From Mucilaginibacter lappiensis (GTDB lineage Bacteria > Bacteroidota > Bacteroidia > Sphingobacteriales > Sphingobacteriaceae), in NCBI RefSeq assembly GCF_900155965.1, contig NZ_FTMG01000015.1, positions 1 to 64,000 of the forward strand: a DNA stretch of 64,000 nt, read 5' to 3'. Within the stretch, counting starts at the first letter, position 1. Each line of letters starts with the position of its first letter. Below the pieces are notes generated by a model, which was not told the origin of the DNA, did no database searches, and saw only the letters and a program-made list of their open reading frames with translations. The position numbers and the translations under genes are program-made. Shown piece by piece: positions 36,680 to 45,691 of this stretch.

Positions 36680-37624
36680 ATGAATTTCAAACCTGTAACG
36701 AGGAGAACCATATTAAAAACTTTAAGTATGGCAGCAGGCGCTGCGGTTATCGGAAACCGTGCGGATGCAGCCATTAAGGTTGATAAAAATGTACACGGTT
36801 TTGAGTACTCTTTAAACATGAGCACCATCCGCGGGCAAAACCTGGGTTTTATAAAAGAGCTGGAAACGGCTGCCAAAGCTGGCTTTACTTCTGTAGAGAT
36901 TTGGCTGGATACTTTACAAACTTATCTGAAAAATGGGGGCTCGGTAACCGAGGCTAAAAAAATCATAGACGGACTGGGCATCACTATTCAAAACGCTATA
37001 GGTTTTGCCCAATGGATAGTGGATGATGAAGCCGTACGCAAGCAGGCCCTTACCCAGTTACAAGGCGAAATGGAACTGCTGGCCAAATTAGGTTGCAAGC
37101 GGATAGCTGCCCCGCCGGCAGGTGCTACCAAAGGCGATATGATTAACCTTGATGTCGTGACAGAACGGTACAACACCATCCTGACCATGGGCAGGGACAG
37201 CGGCGTGATACCGCAGTTGGAAATGTGGGGAGGGTCGGTCAACCTGAAACACATCAGTCAGGTATTGTACGTGGCGCTGCAAAGCGGGCATTCCGATGCC
37301 AGGGTATTGTTGGATGTATTCCATATATACAAAGGGCAATCGGCGGTGGAAAGTTTGCAATTAGTGGGTAAACCTGCGCTGGAAATATTTCACGTAAATG
37401 ATTATCCTTCAGGTATCAATCCCGTGGTGATATCCGAGCCCGATCGCGTTTATCCCGGCGACGGTGTAGCGCCCCTAAAACGTATTCTGCAACTGGTCAA
37501 ACATCCCGAAAACCCGTTGATTATATCCTGCGAGGTATTCAATAAAAGCTATTATGCCCAGGATGCCCTGCGGGTAGCCCAAACAGCCCTGCGTAAAATG
37601 AAAGCAGTTACGGCGGATGTGTAG
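36680..37624 (+). CDS. Tat-exported sugar phosphate isomerase/epimerase-like TIM-barrel protein
   Basis: A 314-residue TIM-barrel protein of the same superfamily as its upstream neighbour but only distantly similar. The N-terminus, TRRTILKTLSMAAGAAV, is a twin-arginine signal, suggesting export after folding with its metal. Conserved pieces: FTSVEIWLDTLQTYL, GVIPQLEMWGG, ARVLLDVFHIYKG, EIFHVNDYPSG and LIISCEVFNKSYY, giving the acidic and histidine metal ligands. With the ThuA fusion gene and the first isomerase it suggests a periplasmic sugar-oxidation and rearrangement pathway; this is inference. Confidence 0.82.
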   Translation: MNFKPVTRRTILKTLSMAAGAAVIGNRADAAIKVDKNVHGFEYSLNMSTIRGQNLGFIKELETAAKAGFTSVEIWLDTLQTYLKNGGSVTEAKKIIDGLGITIQNAIGFAQWIVDDEAVRKQALTQLQGEMELLAKLGCKRIAAPPAGATKGDMINLDVVTERYNTILTMGRDSGVIPQLEMWGGSVNLKHISQVLYVALQSGHSDARVLLDVFHIYKGQSAVESLQLVGKPALEIFHVNDYPSGINPVVISEPDRVYPGDGVAPLKRILQLVKHPENPLIISCEVFNKSYYAQDALRVAQTALRKMKAVTADV

Positions 37625-37637
37625 CGATATAAATGTT

Positions 37638-37755
37638 TGCCCCCGCGAGATTAGCGTAGCGTATCTCGTGGGGGGCATGTGGTAAGCTTTCTGCTTACTA
37701 CTTCAGCTGAAAGCTGAACCATGTACACCACGGGCTGAAAGCCCGCGGCAGCGAA
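37638..37755. repeat. Cluster of adjacent hairpins
   Basis: Four hairpins in a row: TGCCCCCGCGAGAT with ATCTCGTGGGGGGCA (37638-37677); GTAAGC/GCTTAC (37682-37698); TTCAGC/GCTGAA (37702-37718); CGGGCT/AGCCCG (37731-37745). The pair GTGG ... CCAC at about 37679 and 37728 could close the middle two into a branched fold. The unit lies between the second isomerase gene and the CMD gene; the first hairpin could end the isomerase transcript. Confidence 0.5.
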
Positions 37756-37861
37756 AATGGGCCTTAAATAATTGAAAATATTTTGAAATATGGTATTTAT
37801 CAGTCACCTTTAATTAACCGGTTGCAAATCTCAAAATTCAAACCTAATTCAAAACCCAATT

Positions 37862-38440
37862 ATGCCACACATTAATTTACCTTCGGAATTTCCGGGTATC
37901 AGGAGTCTGTTCATGTTCAGGCCCGAGACAGCAGCACCGCTGAATCATTTGGTGCAAACCTTATTGCATGACCCGCACCCTTCATTAAGCGCAGGTGAGC
38001 GCGAATTGATAGCCACGTATATATCCAGCTTAAATACCTGTAAATATTGTACCACCATACACGGCGCTATTGCCAAACACCAATTGGGCAACAATGCCGA
38101 AATAGTGAGCAGCGTAATTGCCGATCCGGAAACGGCCCCGATAAGCGACAAGCTCAAGGCATTGCTGAAAATCGCAGCAAAAGTACAATCCGGTGGAAAA
38201 AATGTTACTCCTGCCGATGTGGAACTGGCCCGTAACGTTGGAGCAACCGATGTGGATATTCATGACACAGTACTAATTGCGGCGGCGTTTTGTATGTATA
38301 ACCGTTATGTGGATGGTTTGGCTACCTGGCAGCCCGATAATGCCGAATTGTATGATAAAATGGGTGAACAGCGTGCCCGCGAAGGATATTTAACCCCTCC
38401 GCCAAAAGTAACCGATATGAACTTAACCGAAACCGCATAA
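37862..38440 (+). CDS. Carboxymuconolactone decarboxylase / AhpD-like protein
   Basis: A 192-residue all-helical protein of the CMD family, peroxidase-related branch. The redox motif Cys-x2-Cys is in SLNTCKYCTTIHGAIAKHQL (near residues 60-64) with the family's downstream His. Typical flanking text is SLSAGERELIATYISS and LLKIAAKVQSGGKNVTPADV. Members reduce peroxides or act in disulfide relay. No signal peptide, so cytoplasmic. It stands alone after the hairpin cluster and is not obviously in the isomerase operon. Confidence 0.87.
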   Translation: MPHINLPSEFPGIRSLFMFRPETAAPLNHLVQTLLHDPHPSLSAGERELIATYISSLNTCKYCTTIHGAIAKHQLGNNAEIVSSVIADPETAPISDKLKALLKIAAKVQSGGKNVTPADVELARNVGATDVDIHDTVLIAAAFCMYNRYVDGLATWQPDNAELYDKMGEQRAREGYLTPPPKVTDMNLTETA

Positions 38441-38546
38441 CAACATGGCGCATATTAAATTAAACAATAAAGAACTGCCTGGCATTATTTGCTTATTGAA
38501 CTATTGAAGAAGAGAAGGAACCGAAAATAATAGCGTCTTTCTGCTC

Positions 38547-38825
38547 GAATTTTTGTATATTTATATCAACTGCGGCCCGGATGTCTGTTAACAGACATTC
38601 GGGCTGTTTAGTTAAGGATAAAAAAAAGTCAAAAATCAATCATTTCGTATATAGTTATTTGATATTCAATAATTTAATACTTTTTAAACCTTTCAAAACC
38701 CATCAAAAATTTGTTAAAAAGTGTTAAAATGGCGTTAAAATTCTGTTAAAACGCATAATTATCGGGTCTTTTTACCCTGTTTTTGCCTAAAAAAGTGTTA
38801 AAATTTAAGGTTTAAAAAGTTTTTG
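38547..38825 (+). repeat. Dispersed hairpin-iteron element, copy B
   Basis: Related to 403-683 over its whole length. The hairpin at 38574-38605 (GGCCCGGATGTCTG with CAGACATTCGGGCT) keeps the GCCCGG base of copy A but has a different, still fully paired, tip. The GTTAAAA repeats are at 38712, 38722, 38733 and 38744 (spacing 10, 11, 11), with a fifth at 38796. The order of the flanking bases (TT, GT, GC, CT) is permuted relative to copy A (GC, TT, GT). The element ends GTTTAAAAAGTTTTT and is followed directly by a terminator and the B12 riboswitch promoter. Confidence 0.7.
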
Positions 38826-38827
38826 CC

Positions 38828-38849
38828 CGACATAGCCTGTCGATTTTTA
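38828..38849 (+). terminator. Short terminator ahead of the B12 locus
   Basis: CGACA (38828-38832) pairs with TGTCG (38838-38842) over a 5-nt loop, then ATTTTT. The stem is short, so moderate support. It would isolate the cobalamin-controlled transcript from upstream reading. Confidence 0.45.
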
Positions 38850-38899
38850 AGTTACTCCGGCAGCGATACTAAAATAAAATTCCTTGCATTTTTTATTTC

Positions 38900-38907
38900 T
38901 ATATTTG
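38900..38907 (+). promoter_or_regulatory. -7 box of the cobalamin-riboswitch transcript
   Basis: TATATTTG is an exact match to TAnnTTTG and lies a few bases before the start of the riboswitch fold, as expected for a 5'-leader element. A -33 match at correct spacing is not seen. Confidence 0.6.
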
Positions 38908-38909
38908 CG

Positions 38910-39085
38910 TCGCTTTTGGTTCCCGAAGCCTTTAAGGTTTCTGGATTAAAAGGGAATCCGGTGTAATTCCGGAACTGTCCCGCAGCTGTAAGCTCTGTTA
39001 ACCGCTATCCATTCTGTAGCCACTGTTTCGATATGATCGCGACGGGAAGGCCGGATAAGTGGGGAGTAAGTCAGAAGACCTGCCA
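38910..39085 (+). ncRNA. Cobalamin (adenosylcobalamin-type) riboswitch
   Basis: The conserved landmarks occur in order: a 5' GGT arm; AAAAGGGAATCCGGTG (38948 onward) with TCCGGAACTGTCCCGCAGCTG; the GCCACTG box at 39019-39025; GGGAAGG at 39044-39050; and the 3' segment AGTCAGAAGACCTGCC ending at 39084, whose ACC closes on the 5' arm. These are the hallmark core sequences of the Rfam cobalamin riboswitch. Binding of cobalamin normally turns the downstream gene off. It lies about 125 nt upstream of a BtuB-like receptor gene and so assigns the whole following operon to vitamin B12 uptake. Confidence 0.95.
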
Positions 39086-39209
39086 TTGCACCATATGTAT
39101 TCATAGCTTTCGGGGATTGAAGCTGGGATGAAGGTACCTCACGTTGTGTGTATTTCCATTGATTATACCCTGTTTGCTGTTTGTTTAATTTTTTCACGAA
39201 CAGAACGTA

Positions 39210-41288
39210 TTGCAACACTTGTACAAATATTGGTACTTCCTGACGTTTATTATTTGCCTCACGGCAATGCAGGGCTTATTTTGTAGTAATGCCCGGGCGC
39301 AAGTGATAGATACCAGTAGTAAGAAATTGACTACTGATACGGTTAAACGTCATCACTTGAAAGAGGTTTCTATAAGTGCCGCACGCCTGTCTTTGCGCAA
39401 TACATCGGCCACGCCGGTTCAAATACTTAAAGGTACTGATCTTGAAAAACTCAATAGCCTTTCGGTGGCCGATGCTATCCGCTTTTTTTCGGGTGTACAG
39501 ATAAAAGACTACGGTGGCATAGGGGGCTTAAAAACAGTTAACGTACGCAGTCTGGGTACCAACCATGTAGCTGTTTTTTATGATGGTGTAGAGTTCGGCA
39601 ATGCTCAGAACGGACAGGTAGATCTGGGTAAGTTCTCGCTGGATAACATTGAAGAAATAGATCTTTACAACGCTCAGAAAAGTACGATTTTTCAACCGGC
39701 TAAGGGCTTTGCTGCCGGGGCCTCTCTTTACCTGATGTCCAAGCAACCAAATTTTGAAGCGGGTAGCCGTACCAATGGTAAGCTCAGCTTTAAAACTGGA
39801 TCATTCGGGTTGGTAAACCCATCATTCCTTTGGCAGTATAAATTGAGCGATAATGTGTATAGTAGCATAAGTACCGAGTTAACACACGCTAATGGGCGTT
39901 ACAGGTTCAGAACAACCAACGGTGTTACCGGCTATGATACCACGGCAATAAGGCACAATGGCGACATTGACGCACAGCGTGTAGAAGCCGGACTGTATGG
40001 TAAGTTGAAAGATAGCAGTGCCTGGACGGTGAAAGGTTATCTATATCATTCGGACAGGGGATTACCCGGCCCTACTGTAAACAATAATTTCGACTCCAAG
40101 CAGCGACAAAAAGAAAAGGATGTTTTTATACAATCAAGCTATAACAAAAAGTTTAGTGAAAGCTATAGTTTAATGTTGAGTGCTAAATATTCAGATGATC
40201 ATACACAATACTTCGACCCCACAATAACCACTACGCGAGGGTTGCTGGAAAATAAATATGACGAGCACGAACTATACCTGTCATCAGCTAATAAACTTCA
40301 TATCAGTTCTTTTTGGAATGCGGCGCTCTCTGTCGATTATCAGCGCAATACGCTTGATGCTACCCAAAATGATTCGACAGTATACCGGTTTGTGCGCCCC
40401 ACACGCAATACTGTATTAACAGCATTAGCTACCGAAGTTCTTTTTAAACGCTTTAACGCGCAGGCAAGCTTGCTGGGTACCTTTGTAAATGACCAGGTTG
40501 ACACCCTACAGGCCGCGGGTAAAAAAACAAAATTTACACCTGCTGTACTGTTATCATGGCAGCCATTTGATAATCCCGATTTCAGGTTAAGGAGTTTTTA
40601 CAAGAGTATTTTCAGGCTGCCAAGTTTTAATGATCTGTATTACACTTTTATTGGGAACTCTTTATTAAGGCCAGAGTATACCAAACAGTATGATGTAGGT
40701 TTTACTTATAATAAAACCTTTCAGCAGCATACCTTAATTTATTTTGCTATACAAACCGATGCTTATTACAACCAGGTAACAGATAAAATTGTGGCTATAC
40801 CGGGTATGAACCTGGCGCGGTGGACAATGTACAACCTGGGGAAGGTACATATCAGGGGACTTGAGATCAATTCGCAGGCAACCTGGCAGTTGCCCGGCGA
40901 ATTGTTTATCAATACTGGTATCAGCTATACCTATCAGAAAGCGATAGACGTAACTGATCCTACTGATACTTTTTATGGTCAGCAAATACCTTATACTCCC
41001 CTTAACAGCGGTTCGGTATTGGTTGGAGCCGAATGGCGTAAGTTCACTTTTAACTACAGCTATATTTATGTTGCCAGCAGGTACGATTCAAAGTATAATT
41101 CGCCCGAAAATTATTTGCGACCCTGGTATACCCATGACATCAATTTTTCTTATACCACCAATTATAACAAGCATAAAATAAAACTAACAGGCGAGTTAAA
41201 TAATGTATTTAGCCAGGAAAATTATATAGCGCTCAATTTTCCGATGCCGCAAATTAACTATCGTTTTACCATAAGTTCAACTTTTTGA
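39210..41288 (+). CDS. btuB: BtuB-like TonB-dependent cobalamin receptor
   Basis: A 692-residue outer-membrane receptor. A hydrophobic signal ends near NARAQV (about residue 31). The TonB box/plug start is LKEVSISAARLSLRNTSATP, the plug has VRSLGTNHVAVFYDGVEFGN, and the 22-strand barrel ends ISSTF. It lacks the carboxypeptidase-like domain of the SusC-type transporters. Cobalamin specificity rests on the riboswitch directly upstream and the BtuG-like gene 4 bp downstream. The reading frame opens at 39189 and has no ATG before the signal peptide, so TTG at 39210 (or 39219) is the probable start. Confidence 0.88.
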   Translation: MQHLYKYWYFLTFIICLTAMQGLFCSNARAQVIDTSSKKLTTDTVKRHHLKEVSISAARLSLRNTSATPVQILKGTDLEKLNSLSVADAIRFFSGVQIKDYGGIGGLKTVNVRSLGTNHVAVFYDGVEFGNAQNGQVDLGKFSLDNIEEIDLYNAQKSTIFQPAKGFAAGASLYLMSKQPNFEAGSRTNGKLSFKTGSFGLVNPSFLWQYKLSDNVYSSISTELTHANGRYRFRTTNGVTGYDTTAIRHNGDIDAQRVEAGLYGKLKDSSAWTVKGYLYHSDRGLPGPTVNNNFDSKQRQKEKDVFIQSSYNKKFSESYSLMLSAKYSDDHTQYFDPTITTTRGLLENKYDEHELYLSSANKLHISSFWNAALSVDYQRNTLDATQNDSTVYRFVRPTRNTVLTALATEVLFKRFNAQASLLGTFVNDQVDTLQAAGKKTKFTPAVLLSWQPFDNPDFRLRSFYKSIFRLPSFNDLYYTFIGNSLLRPEYTKQYDVGFTYNKTFQQHTLIYFAIQTDAYYNQVTDKIVAIPGMNLARWTMYNLGKVHIRGLEINSQATWQLPGELFINTGISYTYQKAIDVTDPTDTFYGQQIPYTPLNSGSVLVGAEWRKFTFNYSYIYVASRYDSKYNSPENYLRPWYTHDINFSYTTNYNKHKIKLTGELNNVFSQENYIALNFPMPQINYRFTISSTF

Positions 41289-41292
41289 TGTT

Positions 41293-42435
41293 ATGAAAAA
41301 TATAAATTACAAACTGCTTTACCTGCTATTAGGATGTACTCTACTGGTATACGGTTCGTGCCGCAAAGCTCAGCAACCCGTTCCTGAAGTGGTAACTACG
41401 CTGTTTTCGCCAGATCCCAGTAGTGTGGTGAAAGGCTTTTACCTGGTTGATGAAGGTAATTTGGGTTCAAGCAAAGCATCATTGGATTACCTGGATTATA
41501 CAACAGGGCAATTCAGTAAAAACATATATGGTCAGGCAAATCCACAAGTGGTTAAAGGTCTTGGCGACGTAGGTAATGATGTAGGTATCTACGGTTCCAA
41601 AGTGTATATCGTAGTTAACAATTCCAACAAGGTTGAGGTGCTTAACCTGCATACTAATAAAAGGATAACTCAAATTGACATTACCAATTGTCGTTATGTT
41701 ACTTTCCATAATGGTAAGGCATACGTAAGCGCCTATCTGGGTAAAGTGGGCGATCCAAAAGCCCCGAATGGCGCGGTAAATGAGATTGACACTACCACCC
41801 TGCAGGTTACGCGAACAGTGACTGTTGGTCGCCAACCTGAAGAAATGGCTATTGTGGGAGAAAAGTTATACGTCGCAAATTCCGGTGGCTATAGTCCCCC
41901 AAATTATGAGCGTACGGTATCTGTAGTGGATCTGGCATCATTTACCGAGTTGAAACGCATTGATGTAGCTATCAATCTGGATAGGGTAAAGGCCGATCAG
42001 TATGGCGACATCTACGTAACGTCCCGCGGCGATTATTATAACATCCCTTCAAAACTATTTGTGATCGATACCAAAACCGACCAGGTAAAAAAGGAATTTG
42101 ATTTTGGGGTGAGTAACCTTTGGATAGATGGTGATATAGCCTATATGTATAGCTATGAATTTAGCCACATCACTGGTAAAAATACCACAACCTATTCGAT
42201 GATTAACGTGAAGGACGAAACCGTACTGAATACAAAGTTTATAACAGACGGAACAGAAGCTCAAATAAAAGTTCCCTATGGCATCGCGGTAAACCCGGTA
42301 ACCAAAGAAGTACTGGTTACAGATGCAAAAGATTATGTATCTCCGGGAACCTTATACTGCTTTAGTACAGCTGGAAAGAAAAAATGGTCGGTAATAACAG
42401 GTGACATCCCCGGACATTTTGCATTTGCTTATTAA
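41293..42435 (+). CDS. BtuG-like beta-propeller surface lipoprotein (YncE/DUF5074 type)
   Basis: A 380-residue lipoprotein with Cys23 in LVYGSC. Beta-propeller repeats begin GFYLVDEGNLGSSKASLDYL; later repeats include VYIVVNNSNKVEVLNLHTNK and LYVANSGG. Established in Bacteroides: BtuG, a surface propeller lipoprotein encoded next to btuB, binds cobalamin extremely tightly and hands it to BtuB. Position 4 bp after the receptor gene, B12 riboswitch control and fold all fit that role, but orthology was not tested. It is the nearest of the three propellers of this operon to the classical BtuG form. Confidence 0.75.
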   Translation: MKNINYKLLYLLLGCTLLVYGSCRKAQQPVPEVVTTLFSPDPSSVVKGFYLVDEGNLGSSKASLDYLDYTTGQFSKNIYGQANPQVVKGLGDVGNDVGIYGSKVYIVVNNSNKVEVLNLHTNKRITQIDITNCRYVTFHNGKAYVSAYLGKVGDPKAPNGAVNEIDTTTLQVTRTVTVGRQPEEMAIVGEKLYVANSGGYSPPNYERTVSVVDLASFTELKRIDVAINLDRVKADQYGDIYVTSRGDYYNIPSKLFVIDTKTDQVKKEFDFGVSNLWIDGDIAYMYSYEFSHITGKNTTTYSMINVKDETVLNTKFITDGTEAQIKVPYGIAVNPVTKEVLVTDAKDYVSPGTLYCFSTAGKKKWSVITGDIPGHFAFAY

Positions 42436-42455
42436 GAAACAGAAAACCAATAAAA

Positions 42456-43355
42456 ATGATAAAGATCAACTTAAACCACATGAAAAACTTGTCCTTGGGG
42501 CTTTTGCTCGGCATGGCGTTAATGTCATCCTGTAAAAAAGATAAATCAACCGATAACACAACTCCCGAAACACCTATACGCCCTATAACTGCCCAAAGCA
42601 AGGCATATGTAAACCAGCTGTTTGATTTTAATCCGGCCCCGGGTCAGTTTGACAATACAGGTATCGGCGATACCGTGGCGGCCAAAAGTACCTTAAACGG
42701 CGACCAGGGATTAGTAAGTCTGGGTGCCTGGGGGGGATATATCGTGGTTGGTTTTGACCACACAATTTTAAATGTACCCTATAAAGAGGATTTTATTGTT
42801 TACGGTAATGCCTTTGCCAATTTTTCGGAGCCTGGGGTAATATGGGTGATGCAGGATACCAATAACAATGGCAAACCCGATGATACCTGGTATGAGTTAA
42901 CCGGTAGTGCCCAGTATAAGGACGGTTACACCCGCAATTACTCGGTTACCTATACCCGGCCTAAATGTGATACTTGCAGCGTGCCATGGAAAGACAATAA
43001 AGGCAAAACAGGTTTTGTAAAAACCAACATATTTCATAAGCAACCTTATTTCCCAATCGGCATTAAAGGCGATAGTTATACATTGAATGGTACGCTGTTG
43101 CCATCATCAAATATTAACGATGATGATCCAACATACATTACCAGTGCGGCTTATGATTATGGTTATGGCGATAATACAGCTGGCGGCGACAAAATAGATA
43201 TTGATAACGCTATTGATGCCAAGGGTAATAAAGTAAACCTGAAAGGTATAGATTTTATAAAGGTACAAACTGGTATACTTTACAATATGGGCTGGTTGGG
43301 AGAGCAATCGACCGAGTTTGGTGGCGCAGCCGATTTAAGCATGCTTAAAAACTAA
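42456..43355 (+). CDS. Lipoprotein of unknown function in the B12 locus
   Basis: A 299-residue protein with a lipoprotein signal (MALMSSCKKD; Cys25 if started at 42456, Cys17 from the ATG at 42480). The mature part is rich in Gly, Asp and Tyr, and has an EF-like calcium-loop candidate DTNNNGKPDDTWYEL and a Cys pair in KCDTCSVPW. I do not recognise a named domain. Related proteins occur beside btuB/btuG genes in Bacteroidetes as putative cell-surface proteins. A surface role in cobalamin capture or in holding the complex together is inferred only from its place between BtuG-like genes under one riboswitch. Confidence 0.7.
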   Translation: MIKINLNHMKNLSLGLLLGMALMSSCKKDKSTDNTTPETPIRPITAQSKAYVNQLFDFNPAPGQFDNTGIGDTVAAKSTLNGDQGLVSLGAWGGYIVVGFDHTILNVPYKEDFIVYGNAFANFSEPGVIWVMQDTNNNGKPDDTWYELTGSAQYKDGYTRNYSVTYTRPKCDTCSVPWKDNKGKTGFVKTNIFHKQPYFPIGIKGDSYTLNGTLLPSSNINDDDPTYITSAAYDYGYGDNTAGGDKIDIDNAIDAKGNKVNLKGIDFIKVQTGILYNMGWLGEQSTEFGGAADLSMLKN

Positions 43356-43397
43356 AATCAATAATTCTACCTGTCGAAAAACATAAAACCTGGAAAA

Positions 43398-44537
43398 ATG
43401 AACACAAAAAAATCTACCCTTATAAAACTATTACCCTACATCTTCCCGGTATTACTGATGGGAATGGTAAGCTCCTGTAAAAAGGATGCCGCTATTAACA
43501 CAACGAATGCAAATCAAACATCCGGAAAGCTCCAGGTTCGTGGCACAGGCAAATATGATAACGGATTTTTCCTGATAAATGAAGGCTGGTACGGCCATGG
43601 TACCGGAACCGTAAATTTTTATGACTTTGGCACAGGTTTAATCAGCGATAGCCTATTTACTAAAGAAAACCCGGGCAGAAACCTTAACCCGGCCAGCAGT
43701 ACACTAGAGTATGGGACTATTTTTAATGATAGGCTATACCTGGTAAGCAAAGTTGGCGGCCCATTGGTAGTAGCCGATTCACATAGCTTACAGGAAATAA
43801 ACCGGATTGCAGCCAAAAGTACCAATGATTTTAGAGCCTTTGTTGGTATTGATGCTAATAATGGCTTAGTAAGTACTAATTCGGGAATTTACCCTGTCAA
43901 TCTGCAAACATTGGCGCTGGGTACTAAGCTTAGCGGTGTGACAGGGCAGGTAGGTGATATGATTAAAGCGGGTAACTATGTTTTTGTGTTGTCTCAATCC
44001 AATGGGGTAGTGGTGCTCAATGCATCTAACAATACAGTTGTTACCTCTATTGCGGGCATGCTCTGTGCGTTTGCCAAAACTCCAGATGGCGCTGTTTGGG
44101 CTGCCGGTGGTACACAACTGGTACGTATTGATCCGGCTACTTTGGCGGTACAAACCATAGCCGTGCCTTTTTCCATATATGGCTCCTGGGCGGCATGGCA
44201 TCCAGGCTCTATTACCGCTTCAACTACCGAAAATGCTGTCTTTATAGCCCAAAACGCTACATTTTCCGGTGGAACGCAGATCTATAAATATACTGCTGCC
44301 AACAGTGCTTCATTTACTACTCCCTTTATAACATTGCCAACAGGCAGGGAGCTCTATGGTGCGGGAGTGGCTTATGATCCTGCACACAATCAGGTTATTG
44401 TTAATACGGTACACTCTGGTTTTACAACCAATTATAGTTTTAATGATCTGTGTTTTTATAACGCTTCCACAGGTTCATTGATCAATGATATTGCCTACAC
44501 CGGATATTACTTTCCTTCCATAGCTGTATTTCATTAA
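43398..44537 (+). CDS. DUF5074-type propeller lipoprotein, first of a tandem pair
   Basis: A 379-residue lipoprotein with Cys27 in MVSSCKKD. After a short linker the propeller starts GKYDNGFFLINEGWYGHGTG; repeats include VFVLSQSNGVVVLNASNNTV and AVWAAGGTQLVRIDPATLAV, and it ends YTGYYFPSIAVFH. It is closely similar, over its full length, to the next gene (shared KENPG, SQSNGVVVLNA, WHPGSITASTTENA, GGTQIYKYTAAN), so the pair arose by tandem duplication. It is more distantly related to the BtuG-like gene at 41293. Likely another surface cobalamin or cobamide-binding protein under the same riboswitch, by inference. Confidence 0.75.
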   Translation: MNTKKSTLIKLLPYIFPVLLMGMVSSCKKDAAINTTNANQTSGKLQVRGTGKYDNGFFLINEGWYGHGTGTVNFYDFGTGLISDSLFTKENPGRNLNPASSTLEYGTIFNDRLYLVSKVGGPLVVADSHSLQEINRIAAKSTNDFRAFVGIDANNGLVSTNSGIYPVNLQTLALGTKLSGVTGQVGDMIKAGNYVFVLSQSNGVVVLNASNNTVVTSIAGMLCAFAKTPDGAVWAAGGTQLVRIDPATLAVQTIAVPFSIYGSWAAWHPGSITASTTENAVFIAQNATFSGGTQIYKYTAANSASFTTPFITLPTGRELYGAGVAYDPAHNQVIVNTVHSGFTTNYSFNDLCFYNASTGSLINDIAYTGYYFPSIAVFH

Positions 44538-44563
44538 TTTTTTAGATATCAAAAATAACAAGC

Positions 44564-45661
44564 ATGAAAAATAAATTCACTTTAAAACTGTCGGTATACC
44601 TTATCCCGGTATTGCTGACGATGATGATCGCATCATGTAAAAAGGATCACAATGTTAAAATAGCCGAGCCTGGTAAGTATGAGAATGGCTTTTTTGTAGT
44701 AAACGAAGGTTGGTTTGGCCATGGTACGGGCACCGTAAGCTTTTTTGATTACGCCAAAGGAACGTTAACCGATAGTATATTCACTAAGGAAAACCCTGGT
44801 AAAACATTAGACCCCGCTACCTCAAGCTTAGAGTTTGGTACAGTTTATAATCACAAACTTTACCTGTTGTCAAAAGCAGGCGGTCCTTTGGTAGTAACTG
44901 ATGACCTGTCCCTGAAAGAAATCGGACGTATAGCGGCCGCTACTAGTAACGATTGGAGAGCATTTGTAGGAATTGATAACAACACAGGCTTGGTAAGTAC
45001 AGGTGATGGAATCTATCCGCTTAATTTGCAAAATGTTACACTTGGTGGCAAGATCAGTGGTGTAGATGGAGAAGTAGGCGATCTGATCAAAGCGGGTAAT
45101 TATATATTCGCGCTATCGCAATCAAATGGGGTAGTAGTATTAAATGCTACTACTTATGCCGTGGTTAAAACTATTCCCGGTTTAGAAGTTGCATTTGCCC
45201 GCAGTAAAGATGGTGCTATATGGGCAGCTGGTGGCGCTCAACTGGTGCGCATTGATCCTGCCACATTGGTGGTTCAAGCTATTACAGTACCATTTACTGT
45301 CAATGGTTCATGGGGTGCCTGGCATCCGGGTTCAATTACTGCCTCAACTACCGAGAATGCCATTTTTATAGCTAAAAATGGCCCTTATAGCGGCGGTACT
45401 CAAATTTATAAATACACAGCTGCAAATGCTGCTTCATTCACTACACCATTTGTTACTGTACCTGCCGGCAAAGAAATGTATGGTGCAGGATTAGCCTATA
45501 ATGAAAAACTTAACCAGCTGGTAGTAAACACTGTAAAATCCGGATATGGCACTAATTATAGTGTAAATGACCTGTATTTTTATGATCCATCAAGCGGTGC
45601 TCAAAGTAAAGATATTTCATACACTGGCTATTACTTCCCTGCTACTTTTGTGTTTCATTAA
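44564..45661 (+). CDS. DUF5074-type propeller lipoprotein, second of a tandem pair
   Basis: A 365-residue lipoprotein with Cys25 in MIASCKKD and the propeller opening GKYENGFFVVNEGWFGHGTG. It matches its upstream neighbour along the entire propeller, differing by a shorter linker after the lipid anchor and by many conservative changes. It is the last gene of the B12-controlled operon, 26 bp after its paralog, and is followed by a terminator at 45692. As with the other propellers, ligand binding at the cell surface is the likely role, and the divergence of the pair would allow different cobamide preferences. Confidence 0.75.
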   Translation: MKNKFTLKLSVYLIPVLLTMMIASCKKDHNVKIAEPGKYENGFFVVNEGWFGHGTGTVSFFDYAKGTLTDSIFTKENPGKTLDPATSSLEFGTVYNHKLYLLSKAGGPLVVTDDLSLKEIGRIAAATSNDWRAFVGIDNNTGLVSTGDGIYPLNLQNVTLGGKISGVDGEVGDLIKAGNYIFALSQSNGVVVLNATTYAVVKTIPGLEVAFARSKDGAIWAAGGAQLVRIDPATLVVQAITVPFTVNGSWGAWHPGSITASTTENAIFIAKNGPYSGGTQIYKYTAANAASFTTPFVTVPAGKEMYGAGLAYNEKLNQLVVNTVKSGYGTNYSVNDLYFYDPSSGAQSKDISYTGYYFPATFVFH

Positions 45662-45691
45662 TACGTTTGAACAGTTATAACCTGTTTTAGT

